From Sebastes aleutianus (Eukaryota > Chordata > Actinopteri > Perciformes > Sebastidae), in NCBI GenBank assembly GCA_916700875.1, contig CAKAKS010000067.1, forward strand, positions 9,265,591 through 9,329,590: 64,000 nt of DNA, given 5' to 3'. The notes beneath the pieces are model-generated. The model saw only the letters and a program-made list of their open reading frames with translations, searched no databases and was not told the DNA's origin. Within the stretch, counting starts at the first letter, position 1. Each line of letters opens with the position of its first letter. The position numbers were made by a program, and so were the translations under genes. Shown piece after piece: positions 36,000 through 47,737 of this stretch.

Positions 36000-38900
36000 A
36001 GCTTTAACACAAAAAAGGGCCGAGGCAACATACATCGATGGCAGCTGTTTTGCTTTAGTGTTTCGGGTGTAATTTTCCTTTAGGCGTTGCAGTGTCTTTA
36101 TTGGGTGTAAAACTATAAGATACAAAGATACTGACAGGCCACATAATATGTAAAGTACTGAGGTTCTGTAGCAAGACATGTTAAAAAATCAGTTGGCAGG
36201 GATTTTATTTTTCACACATAGAAGTATGTTGGACCTCTCTAATCGTGAAATACGGATAATGCTGCTGTCAGTCTAGTCACTTCAAATCAATGGTCTAGTC
36301 TATACAGCAGCACTTAATATTTGCAAGTTCTTAAAGTTGAGTTTTTAAAGTGACACACCTCCCCGTGTCTACCAGCTGTGATCAGTCTTCAGACAGCCCT
36401 GCTGACAAACTCAGCAGACCCTTTTCTAGGAACTCACACATGTACCCGCAGTGTTTGAACAGCTTCAGTAAATCCATGTGTTTCCGCTGCCTTCATTATC
36501 ATCATAATAAAAGTGTCTGAAAAGCAAAGTTACAGAAGAACGTAGACACCTCACTTTCTGCTTTGTACTATCATCAATCACCATGGAGCTTTTTTTTTTC
36601 TCTCTCTCTCCTCCAACATTGGTTGAAGCCAACGAGAGAAAAAAAATAAATAAAAAAATCACATGCATATTTAATTTCATTCTCCACTGGCTCACACAAA
36701 GGAAACTGCCACCCTTCAGGACACCTTTCGGAAAAGTCTCTATTAAATCTGAGTCAGCTGGGAGAAAAAAAAGAAACATTTCATGAGTGAAAAACTATCT
36801 AAATTATTGCCAGACTTCAAATGAAGTGCTGTTTATCTTCCCAAGCAGCCCATGTGTTGTTTTACTCCTTAGTCACAGCTTTGGATGGCAATCAGGATCG
36901 GTCAACCAGGACGCCATCAGCAGCAGTCACTCTGCAATGACAAACTACGGCTCTACACTCACAAGCACGGGGCATTATTCTCTACACACGGCTCGGCCCT
37001 ATCAGAAAACAAGGCAGGTTTTATGGCTGCTGGAAAAGGTGGTAAACATAACAAAGCGCACAGCTCCCTGGAATTTAATGTGCTCGGGCAAAAGACAGAG
37101 TATAGATATCAAAGGCCAGACCTTCTAGAAAGAAAAAAACCTGTCCTCATAATGTAGAAAACAGAAGCACTGGCCATACACAACAAGTGATTTATAGTGT
37201 TGTTCTTTTTTTGCTTTCTCTCTGAACATCCAGTGGGCATTGTGGATGCAACAGGGAGGTGGAGAAGAAAGAAGAGAGCAGTTCATCTCTACCATGCCAC
37301 TGAGAGCGGACATGCAGGTGCATAAACAAGTTCACAAAGGAAGGAAACTGATACAGCCTGATTATGGAAGGTCTTTTTATGCGTAAATTAAAAGACCTCC
37401 AAAGGACTGTTTCTCTGTGATCGAATTGAGGCTGCACAGTCACAAGGCGCTGCTGATACTGTGCACTGAAGTAGACCGGTGCTCTGGTTACCTCAGCGAT
37501 CTAATTATCACACGAGCTGTTATCACATACTCTCCATAACAAATGTCTCGAGCCGCGTGCGCGGGCTCACATTTTAGCCTCTCCATCCCTGTGTGGCTAA
37601 TCCGTCACCTAACCAGAAAGAGAGAGAGAGAGAGACCAACACACATTCGATTGATTTCCTCCTGGTTTACATATTTACACACACACTCATGCAATTAGGA
37701 GCACATTTATCGATGGTTTGGGCACCACTGGGAGCCCTACAGTGCAGCCCACTCCAATAAATCTCCCGCTCCTGAGGCTGCCGGCGGGAAAGACTGATGA
37801 ACCTCACACAAAAATGGACTGGGAATACTTTGAGCTGCAGGATAAGGGAGTTCTCAGTCGCTAAAATTGACCCCTGGCGATCAAAATGCTTGATAAAAAA
37901 CTGTTTATTTATCACAAAACCTTTCAATGCATCTCTGAATATGCCCTCTTTAAAAAGAGATCCGAGTAGGAAGCAGTTCGAAGAAAGTGGGGACACATAA
38001 ATAAAAACACAAATTTAGCAGCTATATGTTGTTTTGTTAAACCAAGAGTTGTGATCAAGCTGACATTTTTAACACAAATAAGTTTCCCAAAGTGCATCTG
38101 AATTCTGATCCATGTGTCTGACTCTCCACTTGGAGCAGCTTGACTTCATCATCATGGCTATCATATTATATGTGTAGCATGCTGCCCCCAACAGGCTCTC
38201 CGAAAAATGCATCAGCTGTCTGTTGAATCCCTCGGCATCCAGCTACAACTGCTGAAGCCACACATCACCACACAACTTCACACACACACACCGCCTTCCT
38301 CTGCAGGATATAAAATCAAACACATTCAGATATGGGGACATATTTTTTAAGTTTTTAAATACAACTCTAATTGTATTGGCAGTATGGATCTCCCTCAGAC
38401 TGGACTTTGGTTGTCTCTATATTGATTGGCATGAATATAGGCTAATGCACCTTTTTTCCCCCCCACCACATAGATAATGCTATTGTGGAGACAACAGAAA
38501 TGAGCCCTTTAGGGGCTAAATTAGACTCTGAATGTTGAGTCCCCTCGGGGCAATCTACAGCCATTAGACTGACGGGGAAAGCCTGTAATTCTAAAATAAG
38601 TCAAATAATCACTATCTGTTACCAATGAACTTTTTTTCTTTCTGCACAAAGCTTTACTGCAAATGAAGTTGACCTTGTATAAATGTCATTAATTTGTGTG
38701 TAGGAGTGCTGTGTTTGTGTATAATGGAGGGAGTCTGCATCAACAATCAAACAGTGAAACAATAAATCAAATCTGAAGTGAAACTCCAAGAGAAATGTGA
38801 CAAAGCAATCACTTTTCAGAGATATTCAAAAGCATGTATTCTCAGAGTACATACAAGAGAAACATCTATTAAAAAATATATACTTTTACCAGTTAATTTA

Positions 38901-39239
38901 ATTAAAATAGCTACAAAAAATACTATTATATGAACTATCCATTATTTTAGGGCACTAGTGAAAAAGAAAGAAATATTTTTAAAAAATGTATGTCATATAT
39001 AAACTACAGTAGAGGTGTATGACATATGGAATTTGATATTATGTATAGAAGTTTAACTGTTTTTGCACTTAAGATGAAAAACACTAGGATGAAAAGAACC
39101 AAATATAATCCACATTGGGCATTTTAGGTGGGGAACTTCACGTCAAGGTGACTTGTAACCTCCTGTGTGTACATGGTGGTCACTGGGATATTATAGATTA
39201 AGTTCAGTGGGAGTTCACGGTGAAACAGTGACAGTAGGT
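36000..39239. other. Intronic sequence with no recognised feature
   Basis: About 3.2 kb without an exon or clear dispersed repeat. There are small tracts: (GA)n at 37619-37635 and CA patches at 37677-37686 and 38281-38292. It is close to the ptprm first exon, so enhancer content is plausible but not demonstrable. Confidence 0.45.
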
Positions 39240-40260
39240 CTCGTTTGGCTTATCGCCTCCTCGCCTCCTATATACAACCAACAAACAGCGCGCACGCAGC
39301 GCAGGGACACCTCGGCGCGTGAATCCCTTGAGGTTAATCACATTAGACAGCAACTTATCAAGATAAAGTTAGACACAAAACATTAAACTCCTTTAACTCA
39401 TGTGAATCGTGGCATTGAAAGTACAGCGGAGGTTTATGCTCCGGTGCCCGTATAGCACCGAGCACCTGCTCGTTACGCACAGCGGCACCAAAAAGGTGAC
39501 AACAAATTACACATAAATGTGAGCAACAATTTAACATTTAAGCTAATAGAATGCCACCCTCGTATAACTTAGGTTACTTTCACGCAGCCACATATGCTCC
39601 AATTAACACCACAAGCGCATTTACAACACAAACAATACTTAAAAGCCTTAAGAATTGCGCGTAAACTGTGAGAGAAAATAGTGCCAAACTGAGTTTAAGT
39701 GCCCTTTCCTCTCCACTTCGTCTCATTGAATAAAACAGGACATATATTCATATGTAAAACATTTCCAGGTATTCCTCCTTACCTTTAAAAACTTCCCCTC
39801 TTGCAGACAACAGCAAGGTTATCGCAGCAAACAAGCAATAGATAACTTTATCCATGTCGACAGCAGCCGTCGTATAGCGTTAACCCCGAGCTAACCGCGG
39901 GGTTAACTGGCAACTCTTCTGTCTTTCACCGCAACTTGAACGCTATACCTATTACTTTTTTAGGAGTGTCCAACCTAAAGTGTCTTCTTCTCCCCTTGTC
40001 CTCCGTCCCTTGGCGTGCTGTGTGTGAGAGGACACTGTCGCCGACACACGGCTGCTCCTTGCCGGCTCCTTGCTCCACAACACTTGGAGGAGGAATGTGT
40101 GAGTGAGTCCTGATTCCGGAATTACGCGTGGATTGAGTGGTCCGGCAGTTCCATGGAGAGCAGCGGGGTGTGCGCGCGCTGTGTGGCCGGTAGAGGGCGC
40201 CTGTGAGCGGGGAGGACAGACTGGAGGTGTCCCCCCTCCTTCCTCCTCCCTTCATCTGAC
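39240..40260 (-). promoter_or_regulatory. ptprm: CpG-rich promoter zone and 5' UTR of ptprm
   Basis: CpG dinucleotides are much denser here than in the surrounding AT-rich DNA, with clusters at 39285-39325, 39440-39490, 39855-39900 and 40020-40205. The signal-peptide exon lies in the middle. Transcription runs to lower coordinates, so the start site and 5' UTR should lie above 39855, most likely within 39.9-40.25 kb. I see no clear TATA box, which fits CpG-island promoters. The open frame at 39926-40255 is a promoter or UTR shadow. Confidence 0.6.
39783..39855 (-). CDS. ptprm: ptprm exon 1: signal peptide of receptor phosphatase mu
   Basis: Type IIB receptor tyrosine phosphatase mu is a membrane protein that binds itself between cells and acts on adherens-junction partners. 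Reading down from ATG at 39855, the exon encodes 24 residues: MDKVIYC, a hydrophobic core with LFAAITLLL, then SARGEVFK. It leaves one G of a split glycine codon before GTAAGG (donor GT at 39782-39781), i.e. phase 1. Length, phase, the LLL core and the G-E-x-F-x-G end match the mammalian PTPRM first exon as I remember it; PTPRK, PTPRT and PTPRU differ at this junction. The downstream neighbour in genomic order, lrrc30, lies on the same strand as expected from synteny. The MAM, Ig, fibronectin and phosphatase exons are outside the window. Which fish paralogue this is, if there are two, cannot be told. Confidence 0.85.
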
Positions 40261-40578
40261 TTGGTGACTCTATTGGAGTTTATTTGGACCAGCTGTGGAG
40301 ACTGAAGTTGGTTGAGGTGAAGAAGTAGTGCGTTAATGTGAGAGCCCTGTGGGCTGTTTACCCAGTCAGTCAGCCATCATTAATTTAAGGTAGTATTAAA
40401 AATTCATAGTCACTGATATTGTGATATATCTTATGACAGCTTTAGATTATCATAAAGTGACATCTTACATTAACAAAAAATGTGTTGTATGTGTAATAAT
40501 GCAAAATTCAACCAATTATTTCTTTAAGATATATGTTTTCTTTTCTTATGAAGCACAATGTGAAAGGACAATTGACAT
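40261..40578. other. Upstream flank of ptprm, nothing recognised
   Basis: AT-rich sequence between the CpG-rich promoter zone and a LINE fragment. No motif stands out. Confidence 0.4.
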
Positions 40579-41238
40579 TGTAAGGCAAGGCAGCTTTATT
40601 TGTATAGCACATTTCAGCAACAGGGCGATTCAAAGTGCTTTACATAAACATTCAAGAACATTGCGACAAAGTGCAAAAGAACATTAAGATATAATTAAAA
40701 CAGTTATAAAAACATTAAAGATTAGAAAATAAAAACAAGCTAAAAATAAAAGCTAGGATAGAAGCTAAAATAGAGTATAACACACAAGAGTAAAAGATCT
40801 AGTGCAGTATATACGATCATTATCTGGTTTAATAAAAGGCAGCAGCAGCAAACAGGGAAGTTTTAAGCTTTGATTTAAAAGAACTCAGAGTTGGAGTTGG
40901 TTCTGCAGTTTTCTGGGAGCTTGTTCCAAATATTTGGTGCATAAAAACTGAACGCTGCTTCTTCTGCATGTTTAGTTGTGACTCTGGGGACACTAAGCAG
41001 ACCTGATCCAGATGACCTGAGAGGTCTGGATGCTTCACAACATAGCAGAAGATCAGAAATGTATTTTGGGCCTAAACCATTTAGTGCTTTGTAAACCAGC
41101 AGGAGTATTTTGAAATATATTCTCTGAGAGACAGGGAGCCAGTGTAGAGACCTCAGAACTGGACTGATATGATCCACTTTCTTGGTCTTAGTGAGGACTG
41201 TTTCCCTTTGCCACAAACTGAACTGGAACATTTGCTGA
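40579..41238 (-). pseudogene. 5'-truncated LINE (L2/CR1-like) 3' end
   Basis: On the minus strand, about 41200 to 40850 encodes the C-terminal tail of a non-LTR retrotransposon reverse transcriptase. The blocks are HISPVLRSLHWLPV, KILLLVYKALNGLGPKYISD, SSGSGLLSVPRV, then AFSFYAPNIWNKLPENCR. The frame shifts near the end, and TPTLSSFKSKLKTSLFAAAAF continues in another frame. A 3' UTR follows with the AGCTTTATTTGTATAGCACA word, ending in an AAGGCAAGGC tail at about 40579. The catalytic palm and endonuclease are absent. It is a dead copy inserted upstream of ptprm. Confidence 0.88.
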
Positions 41239-41966
41239 AGGTGACAAAATAGTGAAATCACCATTAATATTAAGGAATATATTATGTTTTATGGGATATA
41301 TAGGAGCAAATATTTCTTTTGTTTGCCAAACAGTTATTCAAAGCAAAGAAATATAGCTACAGTATGTGATCCTACAAAGTGATGTCATCTATTGTTTGAG
41401 GTCACTTACACCCAAGTGGTCTAAATCCCTGTTAGATGTCTTATGTCTTATGTCATAAGACATCTAACAGAGATAAGACTTATGAGAACTGTTATAAAAC
41501 TCAAACAGAACAGAAAATCCAATCGACTTATTTTGGATTTGGGAGTAGTAGTGTATAAAAAGTATTGTCAACAACAATCCCAGATAGATCATATGAATGT
41601 CCTTTGGATTTCACCATGTATTACAGCTGACCCCAAACAGAAGTTACTGTAGCCGACTCTTCAGTTCAGAATCACATTTATATGCAATTATCAGTGTTAT
41701 GGTGATAAAACAGTGTTAAGTATGTTTTCTTGAGCTGTTAGAGGACCCGGGGTCTCCAGGAACCCAAACAGAACTGTAGGAGGATTAAGACTCAGCTGCT
41801 GTCATATTTATGATACCGGAATGTACAGGAATCTGTGGGCTGCCTCATTTAACTATCAAGTAGTTCGATGACAGATTGATTTAAAAAAGAAAAAACACTA
41901 CTTCTAATGTAATCATTCAAGTACCAATATAAATGGATTATTTTCAGAAAGTCAAACATTTTAAAG
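41239..41966. other. Intergenic sequence with one perfect hairpin
   Basis: No gene was seen. The only standing structure is the inverted repeat at 41429-41470, listed separately. Confidence 0.5.
41429..41470. repeat. Perfect 17-bp inverted repeat (hairpin)
   Basis: CTGTTAGATGTCTTATG at 41429-41445 is exactly complementary to CATAAGACATCTAACAG at 41454-41470, with an 8-nt spacer TCTTATGT. It could be a relic of a small foldback element. There is no polyadenylation or RNA-gene context around it. Confidence 0.9.
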
Positions 41967-42409
41967 GGATAGTTTGGGTGTTTTGAAGAGAGGTTATATG
42001 AGGTACTTATCCATATTAATCCATATTTATATTTTCCTCATCTCTACTGTTTTTGTCATCTGAGTCTGCTGGCTTTGAAGAGAACATAGATAAGTTTCAC
42101 TTTCAGTTCAGTTCCCTGTCGGAAAGAAGAAGGAAAGGGCTGTCTGACAAGATAAAGCGCTGAAAATATAACAAATATAGCGTACACTTAAAGGGATATC
42201 GATTTTTTTTGGTGAGCATTTCTCTTAGGGTGTTAAAATATGTTTTGCTGCCGTCCCCTGTCTACAGCACTGTGTTGCTTTGCTCTGGTGTCGGTGCTCC
42301 TGTTTGTTTCTCCAAACTGAGGGCACACTGACCGTCATCTACTGTAAGTAATACACCTACTATGGATAAATACCTCATACAATCCCACTTTAAAACACCC
42401 GAACTATCC
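41967..42409. mobile_element. MITE with 18-bp terminal inverted repeats
   Basis: The left end GGATAGTTTGGGTGTTTT and the right end AAAACACCCGAACTATCC are inverted repeats matching at 17 of 18 positions. The 443-bp body is non-coding. Its interior shares words with the foldback repeat at 32784-33013 (CCTGTCGGAAAG, AATATAGCGTACACTTAAA). The target duplication is not clear, so no superfamily is assigned. Confidence 0.85.
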
Positions 42410-43969
42410 ATGTAATGTCAATGAATGAATGAACGAATCTTAATCTGAGGATCATGTGATATGAAAGCTCCACAATAGCTACTAAATGGACCTTGTGGCA
42501 GTTTCCAAGATGAAAACATTAACTTGAAACTTCAGCTTTTCAGCCCACCTGGACAAAAACTTAGTAAAGTGCTCAGAAAAAGAAAAAAAAATTAACATCT
42601 ACAATTCCATAGTATTTGAGCACACTGTATCTGCTGATGAAGATCATATATGATGAAAAGAACAGCCACTAAATGGACCTTGCACAATTTACAATAAGAG
42701 TAAACTCAGCTTGGTGCACCTGCACCACACTGTATGGAAACAATGTCACGTTTCATTGACCACCACTCGTAGTTTTTCTTCAGTGGAAGGTGATTTTATT
42801 AATTACATCACTGAAAAAGCTCTATAAGCCTTTTTCATGCTCAACTTGACACCTTCATTTTTAATATTTCCTTAAAATCTTCGCCAGCTGGATTCTTAAT
42901 CACAGTTCACCTTGTGTGTCCTTTCTGATCAAATTCATTGATCGTACATAGGGGAAACCCAGGCTGACCTTCAAGAGGATCTCACTGGTTGACCTGGCAA
43001 AACAGGGCCGCATCAGCACACACATACACACACGCACACACACACACCCACACATTTTTTTCAGCTTTGATGAATCAATAATGATGCCTTATTTTAATAT
43101 ATGCAAATATTTGTTCAAAATTAGTCTTATCTGAGACGGCAAGTGCAAACAACCCCAGGATATTCTCACAGCAGCATCAAACAAAGGGATGGCGAAGCAA
43201 CTAATGACAAAGTCAACCAATGTCATTCCCTTATTGTTTTCGCATGCATAAACACACATGACGATTTCACTTGTACCAGCACTTTTCACAGCTAATTAAA
43301 ATGCAGCCAGATTGACATGGCTCTACATTTAGTCTGAAAATGACCTCGTGTTGTCAAGGATATATGGCTCCAGTTGTTGTTTTTCTTCACAAGTTCACTA
43401 AACAATGGCTGAAGCATTTCACAGAAGCGCCACATGCCTGTTTGTGGTCTTTAGGTATTGTCTCGGCTGCAGCAGTTATGTTGCCAGGAATGCATGAATA
43501 CCAGTCTGAGCAGAGTCGTCATGGGAATAGATGAGAATGTAAACTCCTCTGATTGGATGGAGGAATGAATGGATAGCATCATTGTTTGCACTCACGAAGG
43601 CAGAGAGAAAGAGGGAGTGAGTGTGTTTGTGAGTGTGTGATTGAGGGCTGTGTTTCAGTGGTTCTTCATAAACACAGTCCTAAATCATGTTCAACAAATA
43701 GCCAGGCATAGCTATATCTAATAATATCCTACTCCAGTGTTTTCAAACCTACTACCACAACCCTATCAGATGAACTAAAGTAGGCTTACTCCTTCATCAA
43801 CACCACCCGTCGTGTTCCATATGTGTTCCTTTGTATTGATTTTTAAACTGGAGTTTACATAGAAGTATAGCCTAGTGTTTGCATTTTTTCATATAATTTA
43901 ACTGTAAGTTTGGTCAAGTTTGCATTCGTTCTACTGCCACTTGGAAAAACTGAAGCTCGTCATTTGCTA
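42410..43969. other. Intergenic sequence with no gene recognised
   Basis: It holds a (CA)n patch at 43017-43052 and short GT-rich sequence at 43618-43640. The frames at 43089-43289 and 43340-43534 have no domain. Confidence 0.5.
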
Positions 43970-44258
43970 TTTATCCACTACTTCGATCTATTTCAAACAT
44001 TTATCCACTAGACTTTTTTCACGTGTCCCAATATGTTTAGCTAACTATTTCAACTGGTAATCCATTACTTTTAGCCAACAATATCGACCATTTTTTCTTT
44101 ACTTTTAGCTAACTTTTTCAACATTATGTTAAGCTATGTCAACCATTTATCCATTAGGCCTACGTTTAGCTAACAAATTCAACCATTTATTCATTACTTT
44201 TAGCTAACTATTTCAACTGTTTATCCATTACTTAGCCAACTATTTAGACTTTTCTACT
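43970..44258 (+). repeat. Minisatellite with ~45-bp degenerate unit
   Basis: Five to six diverged units alternate a TTTAGCTAACTATTTCAAC-like word with a CATTTATCCATTACT-like word. Units vary in length through small deletions. It directly precedes repeat A copy 2. Confidence 0.8.
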
Positions 44259-44291
44259 GCTTGCTATCTACTTTTCACGTACTCTAAATCA

Positions 44292-44905
44292 CATAGACTG
44301 TATAAGAAATGGATGTAGTCACCGTGACATCACTCATAGGTTTGTGAACTGCCATTTTGAAGCCTCAAGTTCTGCATTTTGGCCGACGCCATCTTGGTTT
44401 TTGGCTGTTGCCATCTTGTTTTTTTGCAACCAGAAGTGACATGAGAGGGTGGAGCTAAGTACAACTGAACGCTGATTGAGACATTTTTATGCGACCAAAA
44501 TGTTACAGTTAACTTTCATGAACTGAAAACCCTTAAAGTTGTAAGACGAAAAACATGAACAACACCTAGACAGGAAAACGCCGTGGTAGCGACCTGTCAA
44601 ACACAAGGTAGTTACGCCCTAAAGCATACCCTGCTTTATGGTGTAATGGACTCTAAATGGGACCATAATTTACTAAATGAACATCATGCTGTATTGAAGA
44701 AGAATTGAAACTAGCGATTGAGACCATAAACTCATGTTTACAATGTTTACTGAGGTAATAAATCAAGTGAGAAGTAGGCTCATTTTCTCATAGACTTCTA
44801 TACAATCAGACTTATTTTTGCAACCAGAGGAGTCGCCCCCTGCTGGCTATTAGAAGGAATGCAAGTTTAAGGCACTTCTGCTTTGGCTTCACTTTTCAGA
44901 ATCGA
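44292..44905 (+). repeat. Dispersed repeat family A, copy 2
   Basis: It starts CATAGACTGTATAAGAAATG and matches 4886-5465 in the same orientation through to GGCTTCACTTTTCAGA. It keeps a ~50-bp block (CATCTTGTTTTTTTGCAACC...GGGTGGAGC) absent from copy 1. It is non-coding. Confidence 0.8.
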
Positions 44906-46359
44906 AGGTTGCCCACTGATCACAAAATGAAGTTCAGTGGTAGATTTTGAAAAAAAGTCATAATTCTTATTTTGTCAAAATTGAGCTTTAGAAGTAGCCC
45001 TGTTTGGGAATCAATAGGTTACGACTCCATCTGCCATCCATTCATTGTGATAGCAAAAACAAGCCCACGTACCATGTACCTGACACTTTTTTTCACCCAG
45101 TAACCTTTCACAAGCTTACTTCCATCCCTTTCATCGCGCTCTCAAAGCAAGACACAGGAACGCCATGACATTACACTGATTGGACGGGAGAAAGTGGCTC
45201 CAAAATTGTTGCCAGGACCAGGATCAAAAGATTCCATATTTAGGCCTCGAAAGGTTATAACAGTGGCCTACCGTTTCAATGACTCACTGTTGTTGAATTC
45301 TGAACAACATCCTGAGCTATTGAATAGGTGATATTGACATTTCATCCCGGAGAGCTGCAGCCAGCAAGGGAAGAACCTGTTTGCCTTCAGCAAATTTATC
45401 CTCCCTCATATTTCTCCCTGCAGGAACAGTTTGAATCAGTTAAACGTAAGAACGATGAGCTAAATAACACGTTGTAATTGACATAAGTGGTGGTATAATG
45501 CTGTTTGTCAATAAATGCCAATCACCTCACCCTATGTGAGGAGTCTCAGTGTGAGTGAATAACTTAAACTGCACTCCAAAGAAAGTCTTATTAAGCCTCT
45601 CCTCATGTGGCTGCCAAACAACCGTGATTTTAACATTTAATTCCATTGTGATTATCCCGTGCCGTGATTGTCAAAAGCTCAATACGAGATTGATTAGCTG
45701 TCCTTCATTATGGGAAGTCACTGGCTGCTGGCGATGCTAAACTGTTTTCTAAGCTTTTGGCTTATGAATGCAAATTACCTTTGAATGAAGAACACGGGTG
45801 CCAGTCTGTGCTTACCCAGTTGTTATATCTTGCACAGAGTCTCATTATAAAGCAAAGTTATCGGAGCACGCAACAATTAAATAGGATCAGCAAATCCTAC
45901 AAAAGCTTGCTAACTGCAGTCATGGGTGATCCCCGGTGTACATCTGACCACTAGTGAGTGAGTACCGTTCAGTGGAATGAGGTGGATCGCCAGACTGCAA
46001 AGATTAATTTTAATTAATTGTCATAGTGGTTAAAGTGTGTTTTACTTGACAGGTCACTGTTTGCATTTCAAAAGTGGATGCCTGGCATGACTTTGGTTAT
46101 TAAATTACAACAAGAGTTTTAATCTGTTAGTTACTGATGGAAAATGTCTTTATATAATGTTCACTTGATGTTAAACACAAGCTGATAAAGTCATTGTATT
46201 ACCACTAAAATAGTAACATCACCACAGAACACTGATACCTGAATCCAGGGCATCTGACTCACATTGATGCAATATCTTTATAGGAGCTTTATTTGACAAC
46301 ATGTCCCATGATCACTATCTAGGACAAAGACTTATTCACGAGGGGTTCATCTATCATGA

Positions 46360-46360
<1 letters not shown>
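44906..46360. other. Intergenic sequence with no gene recognised
   Basis: The sequence is complex, particularly at 45380-45960. No exon or RNA gene was recognised. Confidence 0.45.

Positions 46361-46393
<33 letters not shown>
46361..46393. repeat. (TG)n microsatellite
   Basis: An uninterrupted run of about 16 TG units. Confidence 0.97.
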
Positions 46394-46397
<4 letters not shown>

Positions 46398-46863
46398 GGT
46401 GAGTGGATAACCCAGCATTCTCTATGACTAAGTAGTAACATGTACATACCAACAGAGGTCACTTTTCTGTCTTTTCTACAGCACCGTCAATCTTCACTGT
46501 TTATATGTTAACTGTTAAAAATGTTTATGACCTTCTTTAATGTGGTGACATCGAAAATCTAATTAATGATTGAGCAGCTAAGTTGACACAAACTCTGTTT
46601 AATTTACAGGAGCAACCTGGTGGTATACTAACAGAATTTAGGTGTATACATTTACCCAGTCTGACTACAAGCACCGTAATGTTAGTTCAAAGAGTAGCTG
46701 GAGAAGTAGTGTGTAGTTTATTTACCAATATCAGAGTATTAATAAGAAAAAATTAGCTGATATTGATATATTACAATATGGAAAGTGCATTCAAAAATAG
46801 ATTTATCAAACTTATGTGCAATCAAATGAATCACTGTTGTGCCTCACCCTTATAATGCAAAAC

Positions 46864-47737
46864 TTAAAGAGGACATATCGTGAAAATCTCACTTTCTCAG
46901 TGCTTGTGTTCATACATTTGGGTATCTGGAGCGCCTACCAACCAACAAACTGTGAAATAAGACAACCCAGTCAGTTTTTTTGTGGGCTGCCTAGATCAGA
47001 AAACATGTGACTCAACAAGCCATTCAGATTTGGCTACCCTTCCAGATTCCAGATTCCTTTATTTGTAATTTTTATGCTCCACATAAAAACAAAATTGTGT
47101 TTCTTACATCCACCACTCAGAAATTCAGTGCAAAACAATTGGTGAAAACTATAAAGTAATTAGCTAATAATTAAGAACACTAATAAATAAGCTAAAAGTA
47201 TACGCTAAAAATAGAATAGAATAAATAGTTACAATTTAAAAATTAAAAATATTATTAAAGGAACAGTCTCTTTATTGCAGTTCACATTCTCTTCCTATGT
47301 CACTTGCAGGATAATTAGAATATACCGCCCATGGCTTGAGAACTACCTTTGCAAAGGTGCATCATATTTTGGTCGTGTCTAGAAGGGAACCAGCAAATTG
47401 GGGAAACGTTTGAGATGGTTAAGGTTAGGATAGGTCATTGGGCTCGTGAAAGTTTTTGCAGATCTCAGATCAGATTCCGCAATCTGCAGGTTACTTTCTA
47501 GACATGACCCCATATTTTTCTCGCAAGCCAATCAGAGCAGACTTTGGGAGATCAGGAGGGGGTATTAAAGAGACAAGTGCTAAAAAGGAGCATTAGAGAG
47601 TGAATACAGATATATTTAGACACACAGTTTGAGAAAAATAATGTGTTTTTTGAACATCAAAGCATGTAAACATGTTTTTTGTAGAAACCCAAAATACAAG
47701 TATGAACCTAGAAACGAACATGATATGTCCCCTTTAA
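46864..47737 (+). mobile_element. TTAA-flanked MITE (piggyBac-like), copy 1, with insertion
   Basis: TTAA at 46864-46867 and 47734-47737 flank inverted ends AGAGGACATATCGTG and the complement of CATGATATGTCCCCT (13/15 match). TTAA target duplication is the piggyBac signature. The internal sequence matches 53291-53774. Compared with that copy, a foreign ~250-bp segment from about 47040 to 47287 (CAGATTCCTTTATTTGTAAT onward, AT-rich) interrupts it between ...GGCTACCCTT and CTTCCTATGTC. No transposase is encoded. Confidence 0.75.
47040..47287. repeat. Insertion inside the TTAA-flanked MITE
   Basis: This segment is absent from the otherwise collinear copy at 53291-53774. It starts with a short direct repeat (CCAGATTCCAGATTCC), then a TTTATTTGTAATTTTTATGC block and AT-rich sequence. 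The start resembles the reversed 3' tail of a retroelement, but there is no coding remnant, so its type is uncertain. Confidence 0.6.

Larger units (their letters stand above)
1..39782 (-). other. ptprm: ptprm intron 1, proximal part (runs off the window)
   Basis: This is inferred from the donor site GTAAGG directly downstream of the signal-peptide exon at 39783-39855; the intron continues beyond position 1. I searched the minus strand for the conserved start of the next exon (the Gly-Cys-Leu-Phe-Asp-Glu block that opens the MAM domain) and saw no match, so exon 2 probably lies outside the window. A very long first intron is usual for this family in vertebrates. The content is non-coding sequence with many transposable elements, listed separately. 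Confidence 0.75.

Noticed and set aside
40875..41264. 129-codon minus frame as a host gene
   Set aside because: It is the C-terminal tail of a LINE reverse transcriptase with a frameshift near its end.
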